From: Micrococcales bacterium
Lineage (GTDB): Bacteria > Actinomycetota > Actinomycetes > Actinomycetales > Microbacteriaceae
DNA: 60,683 bases
Assembly: GCA_947483795.1 (NCBI GenBank)
Contig: CANKLZ010000003.1
Span: 1-60,683, forward strand
Direction: 5' to 3'
This document shows positions 36,161 through 44,980 of this stretch, piece by piece. Positions within the stretch are counted from its first letter, which is position 1. The number at the start of each line of letters is the position of its first letter. The notes beneath the pieces are model-generated. The model worked only from the letters and a program-made list of their open reading frames with translations, was not told where the DNA came from and made no database searches. The position numbers were made by a program, and so were the translations under genes.

Positions 36161-37573
36161 ATGAGCAAAAACGCAACTAAGAAACTAACCGCCCGAGGTT
36201 CTGCAAGATCGCACCGACCTACCGGCAAGAAATTTGTCAAATACATCGGAAGTAACTGGGCACCAGATACTTCTAAGTTACCTGCCCAAGACAAGGTAGC
36301 TCCTTTCGCAAAGGCTCGTAGAGAAGTTGTTGCGAAGGCATTCAAAGGCAAGGTTTTAGTTATCCCAGCAGGTGGAGAGATAGCTCGTTCGAACGATACT
36401 CACTACCGCTTCCGTGCGCACTCTGCATTTGCCCATCTAACCGGATGGGGTTCTGCAACTGTTCCTGATTCTGTTTTAGTTATCGATGCAAGAGGAAAGA
36501 CTGCGAAGACAGTTCTTTACTTCCGTGAAACTGCTGGCAAGAACACTGATGAGTTCTTCGCTAACAGTCAGATTGGTGAATTCTGGGTTGGATCTCGTCC
36601 AGGGCTAAAGCATGTTTCTGCTCTTCTAGATATCAAAACCAAATCTCTTGCAAAGCTTGAGTCAGACCTGAAGGAAGTTAAGGGTAAGAACCTACTAACG
36701 ATGGAAAAGAGCACTGCTCTAGTTGAATTTGTGAGTGAACTTCGCCTCATCAAAGATGCTTACGAAATCAAAGAGATGCAGAAATCTGTTGATGCATCAG
36801 TAAAAGGGTTCGAAGCCGTAGTCAAGAGCCTAAAGTCTGCAACTCTTCACCCTAGAGGTGAACGAATTGTTGAAGGTGCTTTCTTTGCTCAAGCGAGAGC
36901 TGAAGGTAATGACCTAGGTTATGAAACTATTGCAGCAGCTGGTAACCATGCCTGCACATTGCACTGGATCATCAACAACGGTCCAGTCAAGCCAGGCGAA
37001 CTTCTTCTTCTCGACGCAGGTGTTGAAGTAGACAGTCTTTACACTGCGGATATCACCAGAACCCTTCCTATCAATGGAAAGTTCAGCAAAGTCCAGCTTG
37101 AGATTTATCAAGCAGTTCTAGACGCAGCAGATGCAGTATTTGCTATGGCAAAACCTGGTGTTACCTACTCTGAGATGCACAAGACAGCTATGAGAGTTAT
37201 TGCTCAAAAGACTGCCGACTGGGGTTTCTATAAAGGTGGTTACGAAGAGTCACTAAAGCCTGAAAACCAATGGCACCGTCGTTACATGATTCACGGAACC
37301 GGTCACCACCTAGGACTCGATGTTCATGACTGTGCTCAGGCAAGACGTGAGATGTATCACGACAAAGCTCTTGAAGAAGGCATGATCTTCACCATTGAAC
37401 CAGGTCTCTATTTCCACAAAGACGACCTAACTGTTCCTAAGGAATTTAGAGGTATTGGTGTTCGTATCGAAGATGACGTCTTGGTAACCAAGACTGGAGT
37501 CAAGAACCTAAGTTCCGCTCTTCCAAGAAAGCCTGCAGAGGTTGAAGCTTGGATGAAGAAGTTGCAGGCCTAG
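36161..37573 (+). CDS. pepP: Xaa-Pro aminopeptidase (aminopeptidase P family)
   Basis: This is a cytoplasmic dinuclear metallopeptidase of 470 residues. An N-terminal creatinase-like domain (about 45-195) is followed by the pita-bread catalytic domain. Ligands appear in LLLDAGVEVDSLYTADITRT (two Asp), HGTGHHLGLDVHD (His), TIEPGLY (Glu) and VRIEDDVLV (Glu). It removes N-terminal residues preceding proline. The stop TAG is part of CTAG shared with the convergent gene. No Shine-Dalgarno precedes the ATG. Confidence 0.94.
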   Translation: MSKNATKKLTARGSARSHRPTGKKFVKYIGSNWAPDTSKLPAQDKVAPFAKARREVVAKAFKGKVLVIPAGGEIARSNDTHYRFRAHSAFAHLTGWGSATVPDSVLVIDARGKTAKTVLYFRETAGKNTDEFFANSQIGEFWVGSRPGLKHVSALLDIKTKSLAKLESDLKEVKGKNLLTMEKSTALVEFVSELRLIKDAYEIKEMQKSVDASVKGFEAVVKSLKSATLHPRGERIVEGAFFAQARAEGNDLGYETIAAAGNHACTLHWIINNGPVKPGELLLLDAGVEVDSLYTADITRTLPINGKFSKVQLEIYQAVLDAADAVFAMAKPGVTYSEMHKTAMRVIAQKTADWGFYKGGYEESLKPENQWHRRYMIHGTGHHLGLDVHDCAQARREMYHDKALEEGMIFTIEPGLYFHKDDLTVPKEFRGIGVRIEDDVLVTKTGVKNLSSALPRKPAEVEAWMKKLQA

Positions 37574-38073
37574 GCCTTAGCTTCTCCACCTTTTTCATAT
37601 GCGGCAGTAGCTTGGCTCAGTAGTTCGCTTGGAACTAGAACTTCATACTTCTTCGCTACTACTTGAGATGAACTAGCAAAACTTCTTTTGGTTTTAGACA
37701 GGCTAAACCGAAGAACTTGAAACAGCATTCCAAAGCCTGCTCCCACCAAGATCGCTGAGCCAAGGCTGAATACGTTAACGGTTGTTCCTGGGGTGCTTTC
37801 ACTAGGAACTGTTCCAAAAAGAATAAAGACAATAAGACCTAGCCATGAACCTGTAATTGCTCCGTTGAGAGCCACTCGACCATAACTGATTCTTGCTCTC
37901 ACCCGCTCAACTGTTGAGAGGTTTGTGCCAACAATGGCTATCGAGGTTGCTGGAAAGTCCCCTAGGATGATGCGTTCAACGTAAGCAACTGCATCTAAGT
38001 AGTTGTTGAAATCCGCCACCGCAGATCCATTGGGTAATGATCCTGCTAATCCCCGAAGGTTTCTCTTTGCCAT
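37570..38073 (-). CDS. General stress protein 17M-like membrane protein
   Basis: The protein has 167 residues. The N-terminal soluble part (about 15-70, DAVAYVERIILGDFPATSIAIVGTNLSTVERVR) resembles the general stress protein 17M-like domain. Two membrane helices follow (about 75-95 and 103-125) with a basic stretch and a soluble tail. Homologues sit next to the MgtE-N/CBS gene in Actinobacteria (mycobacterial Rv1231c-Rv1232c), as here, divergently. Function unknown. Confidence 0.8.
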   Translation of the reverse strand: MAKRNLRGLAGSLPNGSAVADFNNYLDAVAYVERIILGDFPATSIAIVGTNLSTVERVRARISYGRVALNGAITGSWLGLIVFILFGTVPSESTPGTTVNVFSLGSAILVGAGFGMLFQVLRFSLSKTKRSFASSSQVVAKKYEVLVPSELLSQATAAYEKGGEAKA

Positions 38074-38079
38074 TTATCT

Positions 38080-38085
38080 AGTCTG
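38080..38085 (-). promoter_or_regulatory. -10 element of the stress-17M-like gene (leaderless)
   Basis: CAGACT on the minus strand ends six bases before the ATG at 38073. Confidence 0.35.
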
Positions 38086-38106
38086 CCAGAGACAAAGCCC
38101 TTGGTC

Positions 38107-38112
38107 TAAGGT
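38107..38112 (+). promoter_or_regulatory. -10 element of the MgtE-N/CBS gene (leaderless)
   Basis: TAAGGT ends six bases before the GTG at 38119; the stretch between (TAAGAG) is too close to act as a ribosome binding site. Confidence 0.4.
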
Positions 38113-38118
38113 TAAGAG

Positions 38119-39369
38119 GTGAGTGCCTCTAGAGTTTTTATCGCCCGTTTAGTGGGCTGTGGCGTCTTTGACCCTGCCGGTGACCGTGTAGGTAAAGTCA
38201 TTGACGTTTTAGTGGCATACCGTAAAACTGGAGCTCCTAGAGCTACCGGCATGATGATTGAGATTGCTGGCAGACGAAGAGTCTTTGTTCCTATTGCAAG
38301 AATCACCTCTATCGTGCCAGGCCAAGTTATTACCAATGGTCTGGTTGATCTAAGAAGATTCACTCAAAGAGGCCAAGAGGTCCGAGTTATCGCAGAGATG
38401 CTTGGTAGAAAAGTAAGCCTTTCTGACGGCTCAGGTCAGGGAACCATTGAAGATTTAGCTATTGAAGAGAACGATAGAAAAGACTGGATGGTCAGCGATC
38501 TATTCGTTAGACGACCAAAGACCTCGAACACTCCTTTTGGTCGAGGAACCACGTTGTTTGTGAAGTGGAACCAAGTCATTGAAGAAGGCAGAACTGAAGA
38601 ATCTCAGAGTGCTGAGCAGCTAATTGCAACCTATTCAGACATGAACCCAGCTGACCTTGCCTCTGCCCTTCTGGATCTGCCTGAAGAACGAATGATTGAA
38701 GTAGCTGAGGAACTAGATGATGAACGTCTAGCTGATGTTCTAGAAGAACTTCCCGAAGAAGAACAGATTGAAATTGTTCAAGACCTAGATGATGAACGTG
38801 CCGCTGAGGTTTTAGACCTCATGCAACCAGATGACGCTGCCGACCTTATGCAGAACCTTCCTGGCGACAGAGCAGAAGCAATTCTTGAGCTGATGGATGA
38901 AGAAGAGGCTGATGACATTCGTCGCCTAATGTCATTCGGTGAATTCACTGCAGGTGGTCTGATGACTACTGAACCTGTCATCTGTTCATCAGAGGCAACG
39001 GTTGCTGAAGCTATGGCTTTGATTAGAAAGAAAGATGTTGCACCAGCACTAGCTGCATCAGTGTTTGTAACATTGCCTCCATTTGAAACCACCACTGGAC
39101 GCTACCTAGGTATGGTGCACTTCCAAAGACTTCTTCGCTACCCGCCACATGTTCGCCTTGGCACATTGCTGGATACCGATGTTGAGCCAGTGATTGCTGA
39201 TACACATATCTCTAAGATTCACCGCACCATGGCTAACTACAACCTGGTAGCTATTCCTGTTGTAGATGCTGAGCAAAGACTTATTGGAGTAGTAACAGTA
39301 GATGACGTTCTAGATCACCTACTCCCTGATGACTGGAGAAGCGATGATGGTGGTGACACTCATGGCTAA
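38119..39369 (+). CDS. MgtE-N and CBS domain regulatory protein without membrane domain
   Basis: The protein has 416 residues. A PRC-barrel-like N-terminal part (about 1-160) is followed by the superhelical MgtE N domain (about 170-275, repeats such as LADVLEELPEEEQIEIVQDLDDERAAEVLDL) and a CBS pair (about 285-405). It lacks the transmembrane Mg2+ channel of MgtE. It could therefore sense Mg2+ or nucleotides in the cytoplasm; that is inference. Homologues are mycobacterial Rv1232c. The next gene overlaps its 3' end by 8 bases. Confidence 0.88.
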   Translation: MSASRVFIARLVGCGVFDPAGDRVGKVIDVLVAYRKTGAPRATGMMIEIAGRRRVFVPIARITSIVPGQVITNGLVDLRRFTQRGQEVRVIAEMLGRKVSLSDGSGQGTIEDLAIEENDRKDWMVSDLFVRRPKTSNTPFGRGTTLFVKWNQVIEEGRTEESQSAEQLIATYSDMNPADLASALLDLPEERMIEVAEELDDERLADVLEELPEEEQIEIVQDLDDERAAEVLDLMQPDDAADLMQNLPGDRAEAILELMDEEEADDIRRLMSFGEFTAGGLMTTEPVICSSEATVAEAMALIRKKDVAPALAASVFVTLPPFETTTGRYLGMVHFQRLLRYPPHVRLGTLLDTDVEPVIADTHISKIHRTMANYNLVAIPVVDAEQRLIGVVTVDDVLDHLLPDDWRSDDGGDTHG

Positions 39370-39868
39370 ATCACGTAACCGTCTAGATACTCCGCTATCA
39401 GCTAAGCGTAAGCCTATAGTTCCACGTATTAATCGCGAACAGTTTGGTCGAGCATCTGAGACATTTGCTCGTGCCCTTGGTACCGGTGGCTTCCTCATTG
39501 GCTTAACTATTTTCTGTATTGTCTGGCTACTTTGGAACACTCTTGCTCATCCGTCTCTTGCTTTTGACCCTAGAGCTACTAACTTCACCCTGCTCACTCT
39601 CTTGCTGTCACTGCAGGCATCATATGCAGCCCCATTGATTTTGCTAGCGCAGAACCGTCAAGATGACCGAGACCGCGTAAAGACGGAACAAGATCGTCAA
39701 TTAGCCGAGCGCAACCTTGCCGATACTGAGTATCTTGCTCGTGAAGTTGTGGCCTTACGTTTAGCCATGGATGAAGTTGCTACCAAGGAATTCGTCAGAG
39801 ACGAGATACGCGATGCCCTGGAAGAAATCCTTGCTGAGCTAAAGAAGAATTCGAACGACTCAAAGTAA
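39362..39868 (+). CDS. DUF1003 family membrane protein
   Basis: This 168-residue protein has two membrane helices (about 40-62 and 75-98: LTIFCIVWLLWNTL and FTLLTLLLSLQASYAAPLILLAQNRQ) and a C-terminal amphipathic coiled coil, matching DUF1003. I chose the ATG at 39362 (MAKSRNR), preceded by GGTGGTG; the frame is open further into the upstream gene. It overlaps mrp downstream by one base (TAATG), so the three genes are coupled. Confidence 0.88.
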   Translation: MAKSRNRLDTPLSAKRKPIVPRINREQFGRASETFARALGTGGFLIGLTIFCIVWLLWNTLAHPSLAFDPRATNFTLLTLLLSLQASYAAPLILLAQNRQDDRDRVKTEQDRQLAERNLADTEYLAREVVALRLAMDEVATKEFVRDEIRDALEEILAELKKNSNDSK

Positions 39869-40986
39869 TGACTACACTGCAGGAAAGAGTTCTAGAAACT
39901 CTCAGCTTGGTTATTGACCCTGAACTTAGAAAACCAATCACTGAACTCGATATGGTTGGTGCTATAACTGGTTCTGAAAATGCATTCAGTGTTGAGATAA
40001 AACTAACTGTCAGCCACTGCCCTCAGGCTACACAGATTGAAACTCGGGTTAACGAGGTTTTAGCCGACGAGTTCTCCACCTCAGAGATATCAGTAGTTAT
40101 GAAAGTTATGACAGCTGAAGAGCTCAATGAGCTCAAGGTAAAACTTCGTGGTGGCCGTGAGCCTAAATCAAATCCTTTTGGGGTTGGCAGTGCTACCCAA
40201 GTATTTCTAATTGGTTCAGGTAAAGGTGGAGTTGGTAAAAGCTCTCTAACTGTAAATTTGGCAGTTGAGCTGGCTAATCAAGGTTTTGATGTTGGAATTT
40301 TGGATGCTGACATCTTTGGTTTCAGCATTCCAGCACAACTTGGCACTACCGATCGACCAACACGTCTAGATGACATGATCTTGCCTCCCATCGCTCACGG
40401 TGTAAAGGTCATTTCAATTGGAATGTTTTTACCTAGCAATGAACCGGTTGCCTGGCGAGGACCGATGCTCCATAAAGCTGTTGAACAGTTCCTAACTGAG
40501 GTGCACTGGGGTTCATTGGACTATCTCCTAATAGACATGCCTCCCGGCACAGGTGATGTTGCGATATCTGTCGGGCAATTGCTTCCGAATGCCAGAAGTA
40601 TTGTTGTGACAACTCCACAGCAAGCCTCCTCCTATGTTGCTCAAAGAAGTGGTTCAGCCAGTCACAAGATAGGCCAAGAGATTTTTGGAGTTATTGAGAA
40701 TATGTGTGGGCTCAGAATGCCTGATGGCTCAACTCTTGAGATATTTGGCACCGGTGGTGGCCAAGTGGTGGCCGATGACCTATCTAAGTTCTCAGGTACT
40801 GAGGTAAAACTTATCGGTCAGATTCCAATAAGTGTTCCACTCAGAACAGGCTCTGATACTGGAACACCTCTAGTTGTTTCTCTAAAGGATGACCCAGCGG
40901 CTATTGAAATAGCCAAAATAGCCAAACTAATGAGCGAGGCCAAGCTTCCTCCTGCTAATCGCACTTTGAAAGTGGACATAGCCTAA
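39868..40986 (+). CDS. mrp: Mrp/ApbC/NBP35-type Fe-S carrier ATPase
   Basis: This is a P-loop ATPase of 372 residues thought to load Fe-S clusters onto apoproteins. An N-terminal DUF59 domain (about 5-85) with C51 is followed by the deviant Walker A GSGKGGVGKSS (116-126), LDADIFG and DMPPGTGD. The usual CxxC cluster motif after NM is reduced to NMCGLRMPDG with a single Cys. That suits the actinobacterial form but leaves the cluster ligands unclear. Confidence 0.92.
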   Translation: MTTLQERVLETLSLVIDPELRKPITELDMVGAITGSENAFSVEIKLTVSHCPQATQIETRVNEVLADEFSTSEISVVMKVMTAEELNELKVKLRGGREPKSNPFGVGSATQVFLIGSGKGGVGKSSLTVNLAVELANQGFDVGILDADIFGFSIPAQLGTTDRPTRLDDMILPPIAHGVKVISIGMFLPSNEPVAWRGPMLHKAVEQFLTEVHWGSLDYLLIDMPPGTGDVAISVGQLLPNARSIVVTTPQQASSYVAQRSGSASHKIGQEIFGVIENMCGLRMPDGSTLEIFGTGGGQVVADDLSKFSGTEVKLIGQIPISVPLRTGSDTGTPLVVSLKDDPAAIEIAKIAKLMSEAKLPPANRTLKVDIA

Positions 40987-40989
40987 ACT
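40984..40989 (+). promoter_or_regulatory. -10 element of the aldehyde dehydrogenase gene (leaderless)
   Basis: TAAACT ends seven bases before the ATG at 40997 and overlaps the mrp stop codon. Confidence 0.4.
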
Positions 40990-40996
40990 TTCGGTT

Positions 40997-42517
40997 ATGA
41001 CTGAATCTTTCATCAAAGACCTAATCTCCCACCTAGGTGCTACTTCAACAACAGTTGGAGTTATCAATCCAAACACTGGCAAGGTGTTTTATGAGCTTCC
41101 TCAGCACAATGCTGAACAGGTTGCCTCAGCGGTGAACGCAGCAAGGTATGCGCAAAAGGCTTGGGGAAAGACAGACCCAAAAGTAAGAGCTAGGTTTCTG
41201 TACAAATTGCACGACCTGATTCTTGAAGACCAAAATGAACTTCTAGACATAGTTCAGTTAGAAACCGGCAAAGTAAGAGCTCATGCTTTTGAAGAAATTG
41301 CTGGTGGTTTAGGTGCAGCAAGGTATTACGCGAAAGTAGGCCCGAAAGCGCTGAAATCTAAGAGCACACACGCAGGTGTGCCAATCATTACTAAGACTTG
41401 GGTGAACCACGTGCCTGTCGGAGTAGTCGGTGTAATTACTCCATGGAACTATCCCCTTGCTCTATGCATGCTAGATGTTCTGCCAGCCCTTATGGCCGGT
41501 AACGCGGTTGTGCAAAAGTCAGACAATCAGACAACCCTTACTGCCCTCAAGGCTAGACAGATGGCAATCAAAGCTGGATTAGATCCAGCACTATGGACTG
41601 TGGTTGCAGGCGATGGAGCAACCGTAGGTAACGCTCTAACCGATAACGCCGATTACATCGCCTTCACCGGTAGCGCTGCAACTGGAAGATTAGTTGGAGC
41701 AAGGGCAGCAGCAAGACTTATTCCTTTCAGCCTTGAGCTAGGCGGAAAGAACCCGCTAATAGTTTTACCTTCAGCAGATCTTGATAAAGCAGCAGAATCT
41801 CTTATTGGTGGTGCCTTTGGTTCTGCTGGACAGCTTTGTGTTTCTATCGAACGTGCATATGTGCCAAACAACCTAAAGACTCAATTCCAAGACATCTTGG
41901 CCAAAAAGGTCAATGAACTAAAGCTTGGAAGTAGCAAAGACTTCAGCTTAGATATCGGAACGCTAACCGGTGCGAACCAGTTAGCTCGAGTTTCAGGTTT
42001 TGTTGATGATGCCGTCAATAAAGGTGCCAAGGTATTAGCTGGTGCTAAAGCACTTCCTGAGATTGGTCCTTACTATTACGCTCCAACCATTGTGACCGAT
42101 GTTGATCCTTCAATGAACATGTTTGCCCATGAAGTATTTGGGCCAGTGGTTGCGATCTATGGTTACGACACTATTGATGAAGCTGTTGAACTAGCCAACA
42201 ACACAACCGAAGGCTTGAACGCATCTGTGATTGGTAACACTCGTGAAGCCAAACAAGTTGCTGAACGAATTATGGCTGGAACTGTGAACATCAACGAAGG
42301 TTTCCGCGCCACCTTCGCCTCACTTGACACTCCAATGGGTGGAATGAAGAACTCAGGTCACGGCAGAAGAAATGGTGTTGACGGGCTTTTGAAATACACC
42401 GAAGCTCAGGCTATTGGTGTTCACAACGGATTACTTCACTTCCCCAGCCGAGGTCACCAATACAACAGAATGGCTCCTCTACTGAACCTGTTGTCAAAGA
42501 TTATGAGACGACTCTAG
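40997..42517 (+). CDS. Aldehyde dehydrogenase, succinate-semialdehyde dehydrogenase-like
   Basis: This is an NAD(P)-dependent dehydrogenase of 506 residues. Catalytic residues are N151 (TPWNYPL), E247 (LELGGKNP) and C281 (GQLCVS); the cofactor loop FTGSAATGR is near 223-231. Overall it resembles GabD-type succinate-semialdehyde dehydrogenases, though the exact aldehyde cannot be read from the sequence. The stop forms the CTAG shared with tatB. Confidence 0.9.
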   Translation: MTESFIKDLISHLGATSTTVGVINPNTGKVFYELPQHNAEQVASAVNAARYAQKAWGKTDPKVRARFLYKLHDLILEDQNELLDIVQLETGKVRAHAFEEIAGGLGAARYYAKVGPKALKSKSTHAGVPIITKTWVNHVPVGVVGVITPWNYPLALCMLDVLPALMAGNAVVQKSDNQTTLTALKARQMAIKAGLDPALWTVVAGDGATVGNALTDNADYIAFTGSAATGRLVGARAAARLIPFSLELGGKNPLIVLPSADLDKAAESLIGGAFGSAGQLCVSIERAYVPNNLKTQFQDILAKKVNELKLGSSKDFSLDIGTLTGANQLARVSGFVDDAVNKGAKVLAGAKALPEIGPYYYAPTIVTDVDPSMNMFAHEVFGPVVAIYGYDTIDEAVELANNTTEGLNASVIGNTREAKQVAERIMAGTVNINEGFRATFASLDTPMGGMKNSGHGRRNGVDGLLKYTEAQAIGVHNGLLHFPSRGHQYNRMAPLLNLLSKIMRRL

Positions 42518-42867
42518 GTCGCTTCGTTATCAAAAGGTGCAGCTTCACCCAGATTTAGCTTTTGCTGAGAACGAGTCTTCACCTGATTTAGATCCGCATG
42601 CTTCACAACAGGTGTGTCATCTAAAAGTGCTTCTCTAATGATTCTTCTTGGGTCATATTGTCTTGGATCTAACTTCTTCCAGTCCAGGTCCTCAAAACCT
42701 TCGCCAAGTTCATCCTTCATTTGCGTTTGAGCAGTGTTTGCCATGGCTCTCATCTTCTTGATGAATTGAGCAAATGCTTTGGCGTAGCCAGGTAATCGCT
42801 CTGGCCCCAAAATGAATAGGGCTAGCACCAGCAAGATCATTATCTTTTCGCTACTCAGTCCAAACAC
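42514..42867 (-). CDS. tatB: Sec-independent translocase subunit TatB
   Basis: This 117-residue protein starts with the typical N-terminal membrane helix ending in the GPERLPGYAK hinge (about 8-30). An amphipathic helix and a charged cytoplasmic tail follow. It binds twin-arginine substrates together with TatC (not in this window). The start is GTG with TAACCT six bases upstream. Its neighbourhood with mrp and an O-methyltransferase matches the mycobacterial arrangement. Confidence 0.92.
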   Translation of the reverse strand: MFGLSSEKIMILLVLALFILGPERLPGYAKAFAQFIKKMRAMANTAQTQMKDELGEGFEDLDWKKLDPRQYDPRRIIREALLDDTPVVKHADLNQVKTRSQQKLNLGEAAPFDNEAT

Positions 42868-42873
42868 CCTTTT

Positions 42874-42879
42874 AGGTTA
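42874..42879 (-). promoter_or_regulatory. -10 element of tatB (leaderless)
   Basis: TAACCT on the minus strand, six bases before the GTG at 42867. An AAAAGGG run abuts the start but is too close to act as a normal ribosome binding site. Confidence 0.45.
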
Positions 42880-42932
42880 CCTGCTTGCCTACCATCTAGA
42901 TAGCCAAACCCTAGATATGCTCTTTGTAGATC

Positions 42933-43565
42933 ATGGTTGACAAGATATCTAGCTGGAAATACTCGGAAGAATTCCATAAGGAACCCGAGGTAATTGCCCG
43001 TGCGCGGGCTAGGGCTGAAGAAATGGGCATTGAGTCCATCACCCCTTCAGTTGGAGCAGCACTAGCTGTTCTTGCAGCCAGCATGAATGCCAAGGCAATT
43101 GTTGAAGTGGGTACCGGAGCTGGAGTATCTGGCCTGTGGCTGCAATCAGGTAATTCCACTTCAGTACTTGCATCCATTGACCCTGAGATTCAGCATCAAG
43201 ACTTAGCCAAGATTGGCTTCGAACAAGCAGGAATAGCCAGCACCAGACTTCGAATGATTAATGGTCGTTCATCAGAGGTTCTAGTGAACCTAGCTGATGA
43301 AGCATATGACCTGGTACTACTCGATGGAGATATTGATACGCTGCTCTCCCAAGTCAAAGAAAGCCTTCGACTTTTACGTCCAGGCGGAGTTTTAGTAATC
43401 CCCCACGCCTTATGGAGAGATAGAGTACCTGATCAAGTTCTTCGCGATGAAATAACCGAAGAATTCCGAACTGTTTTGCAATTCATCAACAACAATGAGC
43501 TTTTTGTATCCACGCTCAGCACAATGGGTGATGGTTTGCTTATTGCAAGCAAGAAACTGGCTTAA
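42933..43565 (+). CDS. SAM-dependent O-methyltransferase
   Basis: This 210-residue class I methyltransferase is of the catechol-O-methyltransferase-like family (mycobacterial Rv1220c). The SAM motif is VEVGTGAGVSGLWL (about 57-70); SIDP and LVLLDGD (about 128-134) follow. The substrate is unknown. It is divergent from tatB, with a probable -10 TATGCT (42916-42921) and a very short leader. It is followed by a strong terminator. Confidence 0.88.
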   Translation: MVDKISSWKYSEEFHKEPEVIARARARAEEMGIESITPSVGAALAVLAASMNAKAIVEVGTGAGVSGLWLQSGNSTSVLASIDPEIQHQDLAKIGFEQAGIASTRLRMINGRSSEVLVNLADEAYDLVLLDGDIDTLLSQVKESLRLLRPGGVLVIPHALWRDRVPDQVLRDEITEEFRTVLQFINNNELFVSTLSTMGDGLLIASKKLA

Positions 43566-43567
43566 AG

Positions 43568-43599
43568 AAATAACCACCTGATCACTCAGGTGGTTATTT
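43568..43599. terminator. Bidirectional terminator between the O-methyltransferase and DUF3117 genes
   Basis: Perfect 14-base arms (43568-43581 and 43586-43599) around TCAC. The A/T-rich ends let it serve both strands of this convergent pair. Confidence 0.9.
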
Positions 43600-43606
43600 A
43601 CAAGAC

Positions 43607-43780
43607 TCAGCGCTTTTTGATTCCGGCCAAAACCTTCTTCATCGCCTCGACTTCATCATCATTGACTGAGATAACTAGTCGGCCGCCACCTTCCAGTGGA
43701 ATACGCAAAACTATTAATCCGCGAGCTTCACGCTCGGCTTCCATTGGACCGTCACCGGTACGAGGCTTCATTGCTGCCAT
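43607..43780 (-). CDS. DUF3117 family small protein
   Basis: This is a protein of only 57 residues: it starts MAAMKPRTGDGPMEAE, has the GLIVLRIPLEGGGRLV core and ends in a Lys-rich helix (MKKVLAGIKKR). This is the actinobacterial DUF3117 family; the function is unknown. It has one of the best Shine-Dalgarno sites here (AGGAG, seven bases before the ATG), so high translation is likely. An open frame on the opposite strand is a shadow of it. Confidence 0.93.
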   Translation of the reverse strand: MAAMKPRTGDGPMEAEREARGLIVLRIPLEGGGRLVISVNDDEVEAMKKVLAGIKKR

Positions 43781-43874
43781 TAGAGACTCCTAGATACTTG
43801 GAACTCCTATTAAACCACGCTTTGGAGACAGATTTGGGGCCTGTTAGAAACCTGATGTATCCATTTGATTACTT

Positions 43875-44951
43875 TTAGGCAGAAAGCCAATCTGAAAGGG
43901 CCTTTTCACAGGCATATATCTGGTCTATTTCCACGCCTTCATCATCAGCATGGGCTTTATTTGGGTCCCCAGGGCCAAAGTTCACAGCAGGGATACCAAG
44001 CGCACTAAACCTAGCCACATCGGTCCAGCCGTACTTAGGGAAAGGAACAGTGCCGGTAGCAGCCACGAAGGCTGCTGCTTCTGGCAGATCTAACCCAGGT
44101 CTTGCTCCATCGGCAAAGTCAGTTACCTCCAGATCGAAGCCAGCAAATAGCTCCCGAAGATGAGCCTCAGCCTCAGCACTGTTCTTGCTAGGAGCAAACC
44201 TGTAGTTCACAGTAATGAGAGCTTCATCAGGAATAACGTTGGCAGCAATTCCTGAGTTCATTAGGACAGCATTCAGGCTCTCTCGATAGACCAGTCCATC
44301 AACCTCAACTTCTTGAGGAACATAGTTAGCCAAGATGGCCAAAGGAACTGCTGCCTTATGAAGAGCATTCTCACCCATCCATGGCCGAGCTGAGTGAGCC
44401 TTTACTCCCGATAACTTGATGACAGCTCGAAGGGTTCCATTACAGCCACCTTCAACACGAGCACTACTTGGTTCACAAAGAACAGCAAAGCTGCTCTCTA
44501 AAAGTTCTGGTCTATTTCTTGAAATACGACCCAATCCATTAAGAGCTGAGTCCACTTCTTCATGGTCATAGAACACCCAAGTCACATCGACATTAGGAGA
44601 AACAAGTGCAGCGGCTAGCTTTAGTTGAACAGCAACTCCAGCCTTCATATCTACCGTGCCTCTACCCCAGAGAACATGAGATCTTTCAAGATTGATGAGT
44701 TTGGTAGGTAGGTTATCGGCAACGGGCACAGTGTCGATGTGTCCTGCGATAACCACTCGCTTATCTCTACCTAGGTTGGTCCTAGCAATGATGGCATCGC
44801 CATCACGGATAACCTCTAGATGCCCATACTGTTTCAAAGCAGATTCAATGGCATCAGCCAGTTCCTTCTCATTACCTGAGACAGATTCGATCTCACAGAT
44901 GACTCTAGTTAGGTCAACGACATCACTTTTTAGATCTAGATTTACACTCAC
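43875..44951 (-). CDS. dapE: Succinyl-diaminopimelate desuccinylase
   Basis: This is an M20 metallopeptidase-family enzyme of 358 residues that frees LL-diaminopimelate from its N-succinyl form. Metal-site motifs are AGHIDTVPVADN, GRGTVDMKAG and YDHEEVDS, and the dimerisation domain (about 175-285) is present. The start is GTG, and TAGGCT ends six bases upstream. It is divergent from dapD, the preceding step in the pathway, with only 29 bases between starts. Confidence 0.95.
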   Translation of the reverse strand: MSVNLDLKSDVVDLTRVICEIESVSGNEKELADAIESALKQYGHLEVIRDGDAIIARTNLGRDKRVVIAGHIDTVPVADNLPTKLINLERSHVLWGRGTVDMKAGVAVQLKLAAALVSPNVDVTWVFYDHEEVDSALNGLGRISRNRPELLESSFAVLCEPSSARVEGGCNGTLRAVIKLSGVKAHSARPWMGENALHKAAVPLAILANYVPQEVEVDGLVYRESLNAVLMNSGIAANVIPDEALITVNYRFAPSKNSAEAEAHLRELFAGFDLEVTDFADGARPGLDLPEAAAFVAATGTVPFPKYGWTDVARFSALGIPAVNFGPGDPNKAHADDEGVEIDQIYACEKALSDWLSA

Positions 44952-44957
44952 CTAACG

Positions 44958-44963
44958 AGCCTA
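44958..44963 (-). promoter_or_regulatory. -10 element of dapE (leaderless)
   Basis: TAGGCT on the minus strand, six bases before the GTG; four bases from the dapD -10 box. Confidence 0.5.
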
Positions 44964-44967
44964 CTTG

Positions 44968-44973
44968 TAACCT
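44968..44973 (+). promoter_or_regulatory. -10 element of dapD (leaderless)
   Basis: TAACCT ends seven bases before the ATG at 44981. The GTAGGG next to the ATG could weakly act as a ribosome binding site if a leader existed. Confidence 0.45.
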
Positions 44974-44980
44974 TGTAGGG

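Noticed and set aside
43590-43793. Plus-strand open frame over DUF3117
   Set aside because: It is a shadow of the minus-strand DUF3117 gene, which has a strong ribosome binding site and family match.
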